Shown: positions 1 to 9,423, counted from the stretch's first letter. The stretch is DNA of 64,000 bases from Mesorhizobium loti (GCA_014189435.1 CP050293.1:1121001-1185000), one strand, 5' to 3'. Notes: generated by a model from the sequence alone, not told the origin. Translations and numbers: made by a program.

Positions 1-313
1 GGCGTCCCGGCTGCTCGAGAATGCGATGCACTGACGACCTCGCCTTGATGGCGTTGAGGCAGCTGTTGGTGGCGATCGTGTAGAGCCAGCCGCGCGGCGA
101 GCCGCGCCCGTCGAATTGCGAGCGGCCGCGCCAGGCTTTCAGGAACGTCTCCTGCACGAGGTCGTCGGCCTCGTGCAGCGAGCCCATCATCCGGTAGCAG
201 TGCAGCCTGAGTTCGCGGCGGTGGGCCGTCGTCAGGCGCTCGAAGGCCAGCCGATCGAGGATCGGCTGGCTTGTCCGGCCTTGGGGCTCAAGCGGGCCGG
301 GAGCATCAGTCAT
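1..313 (-). CDS. ECF-type RNA polymerase sigma factor, N-terminal part (truncated by window edge)
   Basis: Reads leftward from ATG at 313 and runs off the window, leaving 104 residues. Region 2 of a sigma-70 family factor is clear: LRLHCYRMMGSLHEADDLVQ at about residues 38-57, then ETFLKAWRGR and GWLYTIATNSCLNAI. This pattern is typical of ECF factors that carry a C-terminal SnoaL-like domain, but that part lies outside the window. It lies 42 bp downstream of a same-strand SDR gene and may be co-transcribed with it. Family assignment is firm; the subgroup is a guess. Confidence 0.88.
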   Translation of the reverse strand, partial: MTDAPGPLEPQGRTSQPILDRLAFERLTTAHRRELRLHCYRMMGSLHEADDLVQETFLKAWRGRSQFDGRGSPRGWLYTIATNSCLNAIKARSSVHRILEQPGR

Positions 314-355
314 AGCGGGCCTGCGGTGCTGATTTCGGCTGGCATCCTGCGCGTC

Positions 356-1102
356 TCATGCCGCCGCCGCAAGACCGCTGCCGCTGACCGCGAAGGAGAC
401 GCCTTGCAGCTTGCCGCCGGCGAGCGCGACCACGGCATGCCCGACATCGGCCGGTGTCTGCACGTCGGCCATACTGGCGAGGAAATCCGACGGGCTGATG
501 CCGAGATAGGCCGAGACGCTATCGATGCCGCTCTGGCCGACACCGGTGCCGGCCATGATGCGCATCGGCACCAGCGCCATGAAGCGCAGGCCAAGGCCCA
601 GCCGGTCCGCTTCCTTCTGGCTATGGCCGGCAAGAAACATCTGCATGCGCTTGGCGCCGGAATAGCCGCCGGAATTCGGCGGCCCGCCGCTGAGTGCCGC
701 GCCACTGGAGATCAGCACCACCCGGCTGCCCGTCTTCAGCCGGCCCTGGAGGGCCGCCCTGCAGAACAGGAAGGATGCCTTGACGTCCATGTCCCAGTTT
801 GCGGAAAAGTCCTCCCAGCTTTGTTCCGGGATAGGCGCGGACGGGGCCAGTGCCCCGGCGCAGATCACCAGAACGTCCGGCTGCAGGGCGGCGAACACCG
901 CATCGGGTGCAGTGTCCTGCGTGGCGTCGGCGGCAAGTGTCTTGACGCCTGGTATCTCCCAGGAGAGCTCCTTCAAATCGGCCGCGCCGCGGGCGACGGC
1001 GAGCACCGCCGCCCCCTCGCTGAAGGCGGCTTCCACGATCGAGCGGCCGACACCCCGGCTGCCTCCGACAACAACGACATTTTGACCTTGCAACGATCCC
1101 AT
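356..1102 (-). CDS. SDR family NAD(P)-dependent oxidoreductase
   Basis: A 248-residue classical short-chain dehydrogenase, expected to be a soluble NAD(P)H-dependent oxidoreductase of unknown substrate. The Rossmann glycine motif GGSRGVGR is at residues 13-20, CAGA (in place of NNAG) at 81-84, the catalytic serine in ISSG at 131-134 and YSGAK (YxxxK) at 147-151. Length is normal for the family. ATG at 1102 is the only sensible start. It precedes the ECF sigma gene on the same strand, with a 42-bp gap. Confidence 0.88.
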   Translation of the reverse strand: MGSLQGQNVVVVGGSRGVGRSIVEAAFSEGAAVLAVARGAADLKELSWEIPGVKTLAADATQDTAPDAVFAALQPDVLVICAGALAPSAPIPEQSWEDFSANWDMDVKASFLFCRAALQGRLKTGSRVVLISSGAALSGGPPNSGGYSGAKRMQMFLAGHSQKEADRLGLGLRFMALVPMRIMAGTGVGQSGIDSVSAYLGISPSDFLASMADVQTPADVGHAVVALAGGKLQGVSFAVSGSGLAAAA

Positions 1103-1234
1103 GGATCACCTCGCTTTTCCGGCCCGGAGGATTCCAGCGCCTGTTGATCAGGACAGCGCGGGCGAGGGGAAATCATCGGTGTGGTGCGAAAGTTTTTTCT
1201 GCGGCGCTCTTAAGAACCCACCGCCGAGTTCTGT

Positions 1235-1402
1235 GGCGCCCCCCTCTGTCCTGCCGGACATCTCCCCCACGAGGGGGGAGATCGGCAGTTTGGTCGCCGG
1301 CTCTCCTCCTGCAACCTGCAACGTCGAAGATTGGCGAAGGCCGTGATGACGGCCAATCTCCCCCGTGTGGGGGAGATGTCCGGCAGGACAGAGGGGGGCG
1401 CC
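1235..1402. repeat. Intergenic inverted-repeat element, copy 1
   Basis: About 168 bp. Each end carries an arm of about 48 bp beginning GGCGCCCCCCTCTGTCCTGC and containing GGACATCTCCCCCAC; the arms are inverted relative to each other. The centre holds a less conserved stretch with ATTGGCGAAGG. The same element occurs at 9424, 12217, 16818 and 63283. No open reading frame is conserved in it, so it is a non-coding REP/MITE-like element. The remainder of the 1103-1429 gap shows nothing else. Confidence 0.9.
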
Positions 1403-1429
1403 GCAGAACGCTACCTTGAGCCCGTTCGC

Positions 1430-2182
1430 TTACCCGCTCAGCAGCGCCAGTTCCTCCGGCGTCAAATGACGCGCCGTGCCCTTGGCGAGGTCGCCGAGCG
1501 GCAGGCGGCCGATGGCGATCCGGATGAGGCGCTTGACTTCGATGCCGTGCGCAGCGAGCAGGCGGCGGATGTGGCGATTGCGGCCTTCGTCGAGCACGAT
1601 CTCCAGCCAGGCGGTGCGGCCGCCGCTGCGCAAAAGGTCGATCGAGCTGGCGGTCAGGGTCTCGCCGTCGACGGTCACGCCGGCGCGGAATTTGTCCAGC
1701 ATCGTCTCATCCGGCACCGTGCCGATCTGTACATGATAGGTCTTGGGCAGATGCGAGGCCGGATCCATCAGCCGGTTGGCAAACCGGGTGTCGTTGGTCA
1801 TCAACAGCAGGCCTTCGCTGGCCTTGTCGAGGCGGCCGACCGGCGAGACGAAGGGCAAATCGAGCCCTTCCAGGCAGGCATAGACGGTGTCGCGCTGTTG
1901 CGGGTCGTCGCGGGTGGTAACCAGCCCGCGCGGCTTGTTGAGGATGAGATAGACCTTGCGCTCGGCAACCACCGGCCTGTCGTCGACGACGATGCGGTCG
2001 CGGTTGAGGTCGACGCGCAGGGCTGCATCGCGCACCACCTTGCCGCCGACGCGCACGCGGCCTTCGACGATCAGCACCTCGGCCTGCGCGCGTGAGCACA
2101 GGCCAAGCTTCGACAGCGCCCGGTTCAGGCTGACGCCGGGCGCCGCCTGCCTGCCGCTTTGTCGTGTCTGCCGTGGTGTCAT
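1430..2182 (-). CDS. RsuA/RluB-family rRNA pseudouridine synthase
   Basis: A 250-residue protein predicted to isomerise a specific uridine in rRNA to pseudouridine. An N-terminal S4 RNA-binding domain is visible (LSKLGLCSRAQAEVLIVEGR, about residues 23-42). The catalytic motif GRLDKASEGLLLMTND at 116-131 contains the invariant Asp119. A later stretch, LDEGRNRHIRRL, is typical of the family. The start at ATG 2182 is preferred because upstream codons lack family similarity and the reading frame continues far into the antisense of the next gene. The substrate base cannot be read from the sequence. Confidence 0.93.
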   Translation of the reverse strand: MTPRQTRQSGRQAAPGVSLNRALSKLGLCSRAQAEVLIVEGRVRVGGKVVRDAALRVDLNRDRIVVDDRPVVAERKVYLILNKPRGLVTTRDDPQQRDTVYACLEGLDLPFVSPVGRLDKASEGLLLMTNDTRFANRLMDPASHLPKTYHVQIGTVPDETMLDKFRAGVTVDGETLTASSIDLLRSGGRTAWLEIVLDEGRNRHIRRLLAAHGIEVKRLIRIAIGRLPLGDLAKGTARHLTPEELALLSG

Positions 2183-2342
2183 GGTGCCGTCTGTGCTGGT
2201 GGAGCCGACAGATGCCACGGGCCGCGATGGCTTCGCAAGCCGTGCTGCTGCCTTCGTACGCAGGGCAAGGGGGCAATGGCGGCATCCGCACCGCCTGGAA
2301 TGGCGATATTGTCGCCGTGGCATCCGCGATAATCTTCTCCGC

Positions 2343-2789
2343 ATGAGTGAGTCTGCCGCGCCGATCATCAAGACCGTCATCATCGGTGCCGAGCCGGCCA
2401 AGGTCTGGCGGATACTGACGACGCCGGAAATGATCCCGCAATGGATGTCCGACGAGGAGTTGACCGTCAGCCTGCAAGGGCATGCCGGCGGTCCGATCGT
2501 GATGCGCGGACTGCTGCACGGAATGCCGTTCGAGAACCATGGCACCCTCCGCGCTTTTGAGCCGGAAAAGAGCTTCGCATACAGCTACTGGAGCACATTG
2601 TCGGCCTCGCGTCTGGCGGACGTGCCCGAGAACCACACAGTGGTCAGCTTCGATCTGGCGCCGGCGGATGGCGGAACGCTGTTGACGCTGACGCTCAGCG
2701 ACTTCGCCGAACCGGCGATCCGTCCGCATGCCAATCTCTACTGGGGTCCGACCTTGCAGATCCTGAAGGCGGTCTGCGAGCGCGCTTGA
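2343..2789 (+). CDS. SRPBCC/AHSA1-type START-fold protein
   Basis: 148 residues with the AHSA1 pattern: an N-terminal strand followed by AEPAKVWRILTTPEMIPQWM at about 17-36, central strands, and a C-terminal helix ending LQILKAVCERA. These proteins form a hydrophobic cavity and bind or sense small ligands; some assist Hsp90. Its own role is unknown. ATG 2343 is chosen because similarity begins there. It is divergent from the pseudouridine synthase and convergent with the XRE regulator. Confidence 0.8.
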   Translation: MSESAAPIIKTVIIGAEPAKVWRILTTPEMIPQWMSDEELTVSLQGHAGGPIVMRGLLHGMPFENHGTLRAFEPEKSFAYSYWSTLSASRLADVPENHTVVSFDLAPADGGTLLTLTLSDFAEPAIRPHANLYWGPTLQILKAVCERA

Positions 2790-2800
2790 GGGCGGGCGTC

Positions 2801-3646
2801 TTACTTTTTGGGGTGTCGGACGAGAACCAGCGCGCGAATACGGTCGGCGACGGCGCTGTCGACCGGATTGTAGACGGTGAGGCTCAGATCCGGCCGGCCG
2901 TCGACCGCGAACCCCGAATATTCCAGCTCGATGTCGCCGAGTTCCGGGTGCTTCAGGCGCTTTGTCCCGTCGCCGTGGCTGAGCACGTCGTTTGCCCGCC
3001 ACAGGGCGGCAAACTCGGGGCTGGCGCTGCACAGCTCGTCGACGAGCTGGGCGACCTCGGAGACCGCGCCGGCGCGCGCGGCATCGGCACGGAATGCGCC
3101 CACCACGAAACGGGCCAGGTTTTGCCAGTCGTGCTGCCTGGCGCGGATGTGGGGACTGAGGAACATGAAGCGCAGGATGTTGCGCTCGCCCTCGGGCAGG
3201 GTGCTGTAGTCGGTCAGCACGACCCTCGCGGCGCGGTTCCAGGCAACGACATCCCAGGTGGCGGTCCTGACTATGGCGGGGCTGGCATCGAGCGTGTCGA
3301 TGAGGCGCTGCAGCCGGGGGCTGACGCCCTCGACGCCCCTGTAGCGGACCTCGGGTGGACGCCCCAGCCCGAGCATGAAGAGATGTTCGCGTTCGGCCTC
3401 GGTCAGCAGCAGCCCCTTGGCGATGCGGTTCAGGACATCGGCCGAGGGCGCACCGCCTCGGCCCTGTTCCAGCCATGTGTACCAGGTCGGGCTGATGTTG
3501 GCGCGCTGGGCGACCTCTTCCCGGCGCAGTCCCGGCGTGCGTCGGCGGCCCGAAAAGCCGAAGGACGCCGGATCGAGCCGGGTGCGCCGGTCTTTCAGGA
3601 ACGCTGCCAATGAGCCGGTGGAATTGGAGGGCATCCTGTTAGTCAT
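2801..3646 (-). CDS. XRE-family regulator with MmyB-like ligand domain
   Basis: 281 residues. The N-terminal helix-turn-helix spans about 14-75 and includes RTPGLRREEVAQRANISPTW and YTWLEQGRG, diagnostic of the MmyB-type group. The rest (about 105-275) is the PAS-like ligand-binding domain seen in this group (VVAWNRAARVVLTDY). It is divergently placed against the SDR gene at 3725, with an AT-rich 78-bp spacer, so it probably controls that gene in response to a metabolite. The ligand is unknown. Confidence 0.88.
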   Translation of the reverse strand: MTNRMPSNSTGSLAAFLKDRRTRLDPASFGFSGRRRTPGLRREEVAQRANISPTWYTWLEQGRGGAPSADVLNRIAKGLLLTEAEREHLFMLGLGRPPEVRYRGVEGVSPRLQRLIDTLDASPAIVRTATWDVVAWNRAARVVLTDYSTLPEGERNILRFMFLSPHIRARQHDWQNLARFVVGAFRADAARAGAVSEVAQLVDELCSASPEFAALWRANDVLSHGDGTKRLKHPELGDIELEYSGFAVDGRPDLSLTVYNPVDSAVADRIRALVLVRHPKK

Positions 3647-3724
3647 TATACCATGATAAGGTCACTACTTTAATAGAATAATAGACCAGCAATATTACGC
3701 AGGCAACTGTGCAGGAGATTTTGC

Positions 3725-4615
3725 ATGCGTATCTTTCTCACCGGCGCGACCGGTTTCATCGGTTCGGCGCTGGTTCCCGAACTCATCAAGGCAGGCCATC
3801 AGGTGGTCGGCGTGACCCGCTCCGACGCCGGCGCCGAGGCGCTGGCCGCCGCGGGTGCCGAGGTGCACCGGGGAACCCTCGAAGAGCCCGAGACCTTGCG
3901 CGCCGGCGCGGCCAAGGCGGAGGCCGTGATCCACACGGCCTTCGACCATGACTTTTCGCGGTTTGTCGAAAATTGCGAAAAGGACAAGCGCGTCATCGCA
4001 GCCCTCGGCCAGGCATTGGCCGGCTCCGACCGGCCGCTGGTGATCACCTCCGGCGTCGGCATGGGCAGCCCCGGGCATGGCCAGTTGGCGATCGAGGACG
4101 TCTTCAACGCCAGCCATCCCAATCCGCGCATTGCCTCCGAGCTGGCCGGCAATGCCTTGCTGGACGCCGGCATCAATGTCTCGGTGGTGCGCCTGCCGCA
4201 GGTCCACAACCCGGTCAAGCAGGGCCTCATCTCGCCGCTCATCGAGATCGCGCGTGAAAAAGGCGTCTCGGCCTATGTCGGCGAAGGCCGCAATCGCTAC
4301 TCCGCGGGCCATCTCCTCGACGCGGCGCGGCTTTACCGGCTCGCCGTGGAAAAGCGGCAGCCGGGCGCGCGCTATCACGCGGTCGGCGAGGAAGGTGTCG
4401 AGGTGCGTGCAATCGCCGAGGCGCTTGGCCGGGGCCTGAAATTGCCGGTCGTTTCCATCGCGCCGGAAAAGGCGGCGGAGCATTTCGGCTGGATGGCAAT
4501 GTTCGCGCCGATGGATCTGCCGGCCTCCAGCGCACTGACCCAGGTGCGGCTGGGCTGGCACCCGACCGGCCCGACGCTGATCGCCGATCTCGACGCCATG
4601 CGATACGCCGCTTGA
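3725..4615 (+). CDS. Extended-SDR NAD(P)-binding epimerase/reductase
   Basis: 296 residues with the extended SDR nucleotide motif TGATGFIGS at residues 6-14 and family features downstream (VTRSDAGAEALAAAGAEVH, ITSGVG, RLPQVHNP). Members act as NAD(P)H-dependent sugar epimerases or oxidoreductases; this substrate is not predictable. The catalytic tyrosine region is poorly conserved, so it may be an atypical member. A good Shine-Dalgarno (CAGGAGA) lies upstream of ATG 3725. It is transcribed away from the MmyB-type regulator and followed by a strong terminator. Confidence 0.85.
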   Translation: MRIFLTGATGFIGSALVPELIKAGHQVVGVTRSDAGAEALAAAGAEVHRGTLEEPETLRAGAAKAEAVIHTAFDHDFSRFVENCEKDKRVIAALGQALAGSDRPLVITSGVGMGSPGHGQLAIEDVFNASHPNPRIASELAGNALLDAGINVSVVRLPQVHNPVKQGLISPLIEIAREKGVSAYVGEGRNRYSAGHLLDAARLYRLAVEKRQPGARYHAVGEEGVEVRAIAEALGRGLKLPVVSIAPEKAAEHFGWMAMFAPMDLPASSALTQVRLGWHPTGPTLIADLDAMRYAA

Positions 4616-4652
4616 CGGGCTGAAGCATCGGCGCTGAAGCGGACGATACAGA

Positions 4653-4689
4653 GCCGGTAATCTCAGTCAGATTGCCGGCCCTTTTTTTA
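4653..4689 (+). terminator. Rho-independent terminator
   Basis: Stem GCCGGtAATCT paired with AGATTgCCGGC around a 5-nt loop, followed by a run of seven T. It lies 38 bp after the SDR stop codon and fits termination of that transcript. Confidence 0.9.
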
Positions 4690-4697
4690 CGAGCGCA

Positions 4698-5396
4698 TCA
4701 TCCAGGAGTAACTGCATAGCGCAGATGGACGAGCCCATGCGCCAGCGCCGCGCAGCTCTTCAGGGACAACTGCGTCTTGCCCGCCAGGCCGCTCTCGCCG
4801 AACTCGACGAAGGCCTGGTTTGCCGCGCGCCCATCGATCGCGGGTGCAACGAGAAGGCTCAGCTCATCGACAAGCCCGGCCGCGAGGAAAGAACCGTTGA
4901 TGCCGGCGCCGCCTTCGAGCAGCAGGCGGCGGATGCCGAGTTCATGCCCGAGCACCTCGAGCATCGCGGTGAGATCCATGTCCGCCGTTTCCGCGACGAT
5001 ATAGGACACGCCGTCGGCGGCGAGCTCGGCCAGGTGGCTGTCGGCAACGTCACGCCCAAGCAGCACTACGACATGATCGCCGCCGATGTCGGGTTTGGAA
5101 AAGTGAAGCTTGCCCGAGGCATCGAGCGCGACGGCATAAGTGCCCGCATCCCTTTGCGCGACATGATAGGGCCGGTCGACCTTGCCGGTATTGGCCGGCG
5201 GATGCGCGCCGGCCTTGCTCATCTCGGCCATGGTGACGCGCCCGACGATCCAAGCGTCGCCCGCAAGGTCGTTGTGGATCTGCTCATAGAGGCTTGACCA
5301 CTCGGCCCTGGTGCCATCGGGGCTCGTGGTGTAGCGGCTGGGGTGGAGGCTGCCGTCAAGGGATGCCAGCATATGGCAGATGATTTGCGGTTTCAT
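4698..5396 (-). CDS. RibD C-terminal-domain (dihydrofolate-reductase-like) protein
   Basis: 232 residues starting MKPQIICHMLASLDG, the typical first strand of RibD C-terminal/DHFR-fold reductases. LLLEGGAGINGSFLAAGLVDELSL (about 170-193) matches the conserved glycine-rich and helix region. Family members reduce pteridine or riboflavin precursors with NADPH, but stand-alone homologues like this one are usually unassigned. A longer reading frame exists upstream, but ATG 5396 is chosen because the extension would overlap the divergent gene at 5524. Confidence 0.87.
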   Translation of the reverse strand: MKPQIICHMLASLDGSLHPSRYTTSPDGTRAEWSSLYEQIHNDLAGDAWIVGRVTMAEMSKAGAHPPANTGKVDRPYHVAQRDAGTYAVALDASGKLHFSKPDIGGDHVVVLLGRDVADSHLAELAADGVSYIVAETADMDLTAMLEVLGHELGIRRLLLEGGAGINGSFLAAGLVDELSLLVAPAIDGRAANQAFVEFGESGLAGKTQLSLKSCAALAHGLVHLRYAVTPG

Positions 5397-5523
5397 GCAG
5401 GTTCTCCAGTCGAGTGCCTTGGGTCCTGTCCAAGGTAGTGCCACGACGGGAGATTGGAAGCCTGACGCCTCATGACGTGCCCAGGCCGTTGAGGCGGGAT
5501 GCGCCGGCAGGTAGCATGACCGG

Positions 5524-6087
5524 ATGTCAGCGACCATAGTCCTGTTTCATTCGGTCCTCGGGCTGCGCGAGAACGAGCGGCATCTTGCGCGAAAGCTGGG
5601 CGCCGCCGGTCACGCCGTTACGCTACCGGACCTCTATGCGGGTGTGACGACGGACGATCTCGAGGAAGGCTTCGCGATCAAGGCATGGATCGGCTGGGAC
5701 GTCATTTGCCAAAGGGCGCGCGATGCCCTGGCCGCGACGCCTGGCGATACGGTGCTGGCGGGGATTTCGATGGGTGCGGGCGTGGTCGCGTCAGTCTGGG
5801 CCTCGCGGCCGTTGGCGGCCAAGGTGCTGCTGCTGCATGGGCTGGCAACCGTGCCTGCGAACATCCGGCCGGGCCTGCCGGTTCAATTGCATGTCGCCGA
5901 CACCGATCCGTTCTTCCCCGAGCCGGATGTCCGCGCTTGGCAGCACGCAGCCGAGGCCGCGCGAACTGGTGTGCGGATCTTCCGCTATCCAAACTCGGGA
6001 CATTATTTCTCGGATCCTGCTCTGCCCGACTACAACGACACAGCCGCTGCGCTGCTTTGGCAGCGTGTGCTGGCGTTCCTGGATTGA
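5524..6087 (+). CDS. Dienelactone hydrolase family protein
   Basis: 187-residue alpha/beta hydrolase. The nucleophile elbow is GISMGAG (about 83-89), so it uses serine where classical dienelactone hydrolases use cysteine. LHVADTDPFFPEPDV carries the likely acid and YPNSGHYF the catalytic histidine. Length and layout fit the small DLH-like group that hydrolyses esters or lactones. Substrate unknown. It is divergent from the RibD-like gene. Confidence 0.83.
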   Translation: MSATIVLFHSVLGLRENERHLARKLGAAGHAVTLPDLYAGVTTDDLEEGFAIKAWIGWDVICQRARDALAATPGDTVLAGISMGAGVVASVWASRPLAAKVLLLHGLATVPANIRPGLPVQLHVADTDPFFPEPDVRAWQHAAEAARTGVRIFRYPNSGHYFSDPALPDYNDTAAALLWQRVLAFLD

Positions 6088-6224
6088 GACTGGCGCGAGG
6101 TTTCCGGTCGGGATCCTTGCAATGGGAACAATGCAAACCCGCGCCGTAACCCTTTGTTTTCTTGCGGGGCGTATCCACAAGGGCCGCGTCGCCTGTGGCC
6201 GACGCACCAATGGACGCGTGAAGC

Positions 6225-8141
6225 ATGGGTTCACCCTGGTCCGAATTGCTGGCCAATCTCGCCGTTGTAGCGATGTTCGTTTCCGTCTGGATCCACACCC
6301 ATGTGTGGCTGGACCGCAGGGCGGCTTTGACGCGGGCGACGGCTTTCGGCCTGCTGATGGGCGCCGGCGCCGTTACCCTGATGCTGACGCCGATGCAGTT
6401 GCAGCCTGGCCTCTTCGTCGATCTGCGCGGCACGATGATCGCGCTGGCGGGCTTCTTCGGCGGTCCCGTGGCCTGTGTCATCGCCGGGCTGGCCGCCGTT
6501 GCGTTCCGTTTCCATGAAGGCGGCATCGGCGTGTTCGCCGGCACCATGGGGATCTCGATCGCTACCTTGATCGGCATTGCCGGCCATATCGCCCTGCGCG
6601 GCCGCGCGCCCGGCCGCGTCGACATCCTGATCCTGGCCGCAACGGCCGCCACCAGCTCGCTGCTCGGCCTGCTCGCCCTGCCACGGGAGATCATGCAGGC
6701 GGTGCTGCCGCAAGTGGCGCTGCCGACGTCGCTGCTGATCTTTCTTTCGATCATGCTGTCGGGGCTTGCGCTCTACCAGGAACGCCGCCGCATTGAGGCA
6801 CTGCAATCGCGGCGCATCTACAAGGCGGTCGTCGAGGCGCTGCCCGATTGCCTCAATGTCAAGGATCTGGAGGGCCGGTTCATCGCCGCAAATCCGGCCA
6901 CCGCAAGGCTGATGCGGGCCGTGGATGCCAAGGCGCTGATCGGCAAGAGCGACTTCGATTTCTATCCGCAGGAAACCGCCCGGAAATTTCATGAGGACGA
7001 GCTCGCCATTCTCGCGGCGGGCGTACCCTCCACCATCGAGCAGCGCCTTCATCACGAAGACGGACCCGACGGCTGGCTGTCGACACTGAAAGCGCCGTTC
7101 CGGGATCAGAGCGGAACCATCGTCGGGCTGATCACGCACAATCGCGACATCACCACGCGCAAGCAACTGGAGGACGAACTGGCTGAAAGCCGGGTCCGAC
7201 TAGCGGACGCCCTGACGCATATGGCCGACGGCCTGGTGATGTTCGACGAGGATGGCAAGCTGGTGCTCAGCAACGCCCAGTACATTGCCATGTTTCCGCA
7301 GACGGCCGACATCCGCGTGCCCGGCGCCGATTATCGCGATATCCTGCGCATCTCGGCCACGCGCGGCGAACAGGCCGTGCCGCCGGACAGGATCGAGGAT
7401 TGGATCGGCGGCATTGTGGCGTCGCGGAGGCGCCCCAGCAACCGCCAGGAGATCAGGCTTTCCGACGGGCGCTGGCTCGACGTCAGGACGAGGCCGACCA
7501 GCAGTGGCGGCAGCCTCAGCGTCTATTCCGACATCACCGAGGCCAAGCATGTCGAGGCTGAGTTGATGGCGGCCAACGAGAAGCTGAACCTGCTGGCCAA
7601 CCGTGACGGCCTGACCGAACTGCTGACGCGCCGGGCCTTCGATGAAGCGCTGGCGCGCGAATACGCACGCGGCAAGCGGAGCATGGCGCCACTCAGCCTG
7701 CTGATCATCGACGTCGACTGGTTCAAGCGGTTCAACGATCATTACGGCCACCCGGCCGGTGACGAATGCCTGCGCGCCGTAAGCGGCTGCATCAAGGCCA
7801 CGGCCCGGCGGCCAGCCGATGCGGCCGCCCGCTATGGGGGCGAGGAGTTCGCGCTCATCCTGCCTGAAACCGATGCGCGCGGCGCATTCGTGATCGCCGA
7901 GAACCTCAGAGGCAAGGTTCGCGACCTCAAGCTTGCACACGCCGGCAGCGAAAAAGGCATCGTCACGGTCAGCATTGGGGTGGGGACTTTTGGTCCCGGA
8001 GCCGCGATCGAGATTGCCGATCTGCTCAGGCGTGCCGATGAGGCACTCTACGGCGCCAAGGCCGCCGGGCGGGACCGGGTCCACGGCTGGCGCCCGCATG
8101 TCAGCGAGCCGCACGCGACGGCCACACGACGCCGTCCGTGA
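6225..8141 (+). CDS. Membrane-bound diguanylate cyclase with two PAS domains
   Basis: 638 residues. About 1-190 are membrane helices of the 5TM-5TMR_LYT sensor type (GFFGGPVACVIAGLAAVAF). Two PAS domains follow (about 205-320 and 330-445), then a GGDEF domain. The active site is GGEEF at 538-542 with IDVDWFKRFNDHYGH upstream, so cyclic di-GMP synthesis is expected. An inhibitory I-site RPAD sits at 529-532, five residues before GGEEF, which implies product feedback inhibition. There is no EAL domain. It stands alone and may influence the downstream exopolysaccharide functions, though nothing here proves that. Confidence 0.95.
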   Translation: MGSPWSELLANLAVVAMFVSVWIHTHVWLDRRAALTRATAFGLLMGAGAVTLMLTPMQLQPGLFVDLRGTMIALAGFFGGPVACVIAGLAAVAFRFHEGGIGVFAGTMGISIATLIGIAGHIALRGRAPGRVDILILAATAATSSLLGLLALPREIMQAVLPQVALPTSLLIFLSIMLSGLALYQERRRIEALQSRRIYKAVVEALPDCLNVKDLEGRFIAANPATARLMRAVDAKALIGKSDFDFYPQETARKFHEDELAILAAGVPSTIEQRLHHEDGPDGWLSTLKAPFRDQSGTIVGLITHNRDITTRKQLEDELAESRVRLADALTHMADGLVMFDEDGKLVLSNAQYIAMFPQTADIRVPGADYRDILRISATRGEQAVPPDRIEDWIGGIVASRRRPSNRQEIRLSDGRWLDVRTRPTSSGGSLSVYSDITEAKHVEAELMAANEKLNLLANRDGLTELLTRRAFDEALAREYARGKRSMAPLSLLIIDVDWFKRFNDHYGHPAGDECLRAVSGCIKATARRPADAAARYGGEEFALILPETDARGAFVIAENLRGKVRDLKLAHAGSEKGIVTVSIGVGTFGPGAAIEIADLLRRADEALYGAKAAGRDRVHGWRPHVSEPHATATRRRP

Positions 8142-8431
8142 GCAGGACGGGAAGCCTCCGGTAGTGACGCCCGTGCCCGCAATCCAAAAATCCGACAATT
8201 CCGATAATTTGCCCGGCAGCTCTGTTATATCGATGTTGCACAAATGGTTGACCCTGGGTTAGCATCCATTTGCTGATGCCGATGGGAGGCAGTTTTTGCA
8301 ACGGCGATCAGCTGGAGCGGCATGCGCTGTCCCGCGCAAGGAGGATGCTCCAACACTTTGAACCGACGCATGATCCTTCCTGAAACCGTCCCGGTTTCCG
8401 GGGCGTGCGTTCTTGTGGAGGAGGATCAACC

Positions 8432-9379
8432 ATGAACAGACGTGAATTCCTGATGACGTCCGTGGCCGCGAGCGCGATGATGCTGGCCGCACCTTCGGCG
8501 TTCGCCGAGGACAAGCTCACCATACTGGGCTCGGTGCCCAGTCTCGGCTTTCCGTTCTTCGTGCACATGCTGAACGAGATCAAGGCGGAAGCCGCCACGC
8601 AAGGCGTCAATCTGACCGAAAGCGACGGCCAGAACTCGGCGACCAAGCAGACCGCCGACATCGAGGCCGCCCTGGTGCAGAAGGTCAACGCCATCGTCAT
8701 CTCGCCGCTCGACGTCAACGCGCTGGCGCCGGCCATCGAGGAAGCTGTCAAGGCAGGCGTTCCCGTGGTGACGATCGACCGCCGCGTCGACGGCGTCGAG
8801 GGCATCCTCGCCCATGTCGGCGCCGACAATGTGAAGGGCGGCGAGGCGGAGGCCAACGCCGTGGTGGCGGCGTTCCCCAATGGCGCCAAGCTGTTCCATC
8901 TGCAGGGCCAGCCCGGTGCCGGCCCGGCGATCGACCGCAACAAGGGCGTGCACAATGTGCTCGATCCCTTGAAGGACAAGTACCAGATCGTCTTCGAGCA
9001 GACCGCCAACTTCGCCCGCGCCGAAGCGCTATCGGTGACCGAGGCCGGCCTTGCCGCCAACGGCAAGCCGGACGCCATCGTTTGCGCCAATGACGACATG
9101 GCGCTGGGCGCCATGGAAGCCTGCGCGGCGCGCAACTTCACCGATGTGAAGATCTACGGCTTCGACGCGCTGCCGGAAGCTCTGGTCGCTATCCGCGACG
9201 GCAAGCTTGCCGGCACCGTGGAGCAGTTCCCCGGCGAGCAGTCGCGCACGGCGGTTCGCATCGCGGTCGCCTTTGCCAAGGACAAGACGGAGCCGAAGGA
9301 GAAGCTGGTGCTGCTGACGCCGATCGTCATCGGCAAGGACAATCTGGAGAAGGCGGAGCGGATTGGCGAGACGAAGTAG
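8432..9379 (+). CDS. Sugar ABC transporter substrate-binding protein (RbsB-like)
   Basis: 315 residues. The N-terminus MNRREFLMTS followed by a hydrophobic stretch and AFA-ED looks like a Tat-type signal peptide, so the protein should be periplasmic. The mature part is a type I periplasmic binding protein (LGSVPSLGFPFFVHMLNEIK, TIDRRVDG, CANDDMALGAMEA). ATG 8432 follows GGAGGA. The preceding 290-bp gap (8142-8431) has a possible promoter near 8250 (TTGACC). It is the first gene of an importer; the sugar cannot be named. Confidence 0.92.
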   Translation: MNRREFLMTSVAASAMMLAAPSAFAEDKLTILGSVPSLGFPFFVHMLNEIKAEAATQGVNLTESDGQNSATKQTADIEAALVQKVNAIVISPLDVNALAPAIEEAVKAGVPVVTIDRRVDGVEGILAHVGADNVKGGEAEANAVVAAFPNGAKLFHLQGQPGAGPAIDRNKGVHNVLDPLKDKYQIVFEQTANFARAEALSVTEAGLAANGKPDAIVCANDDMALGAMEACAARNFTDVKIYGFDALPEALVAIRDGKLAGTVEQFPGEQSRTAVRIAVAFAKDKTEPKEKLVLLTPIVIGKDNLEKAERIGETK

Positions 9380-9423
9380 GTTGTGAAAGCTGGGCGCATG
9401 ACGGGTGGAGGTCGCGTTCCGTC

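Noticed and set aside
1707..3476. 589-residue open frame on the minus strand
   Set aside because: Arg/Pro-rich shadow overlapping the pseudouridine synthase, SRPBCC and XRE genes, all of which show clear family motifs in other frames.
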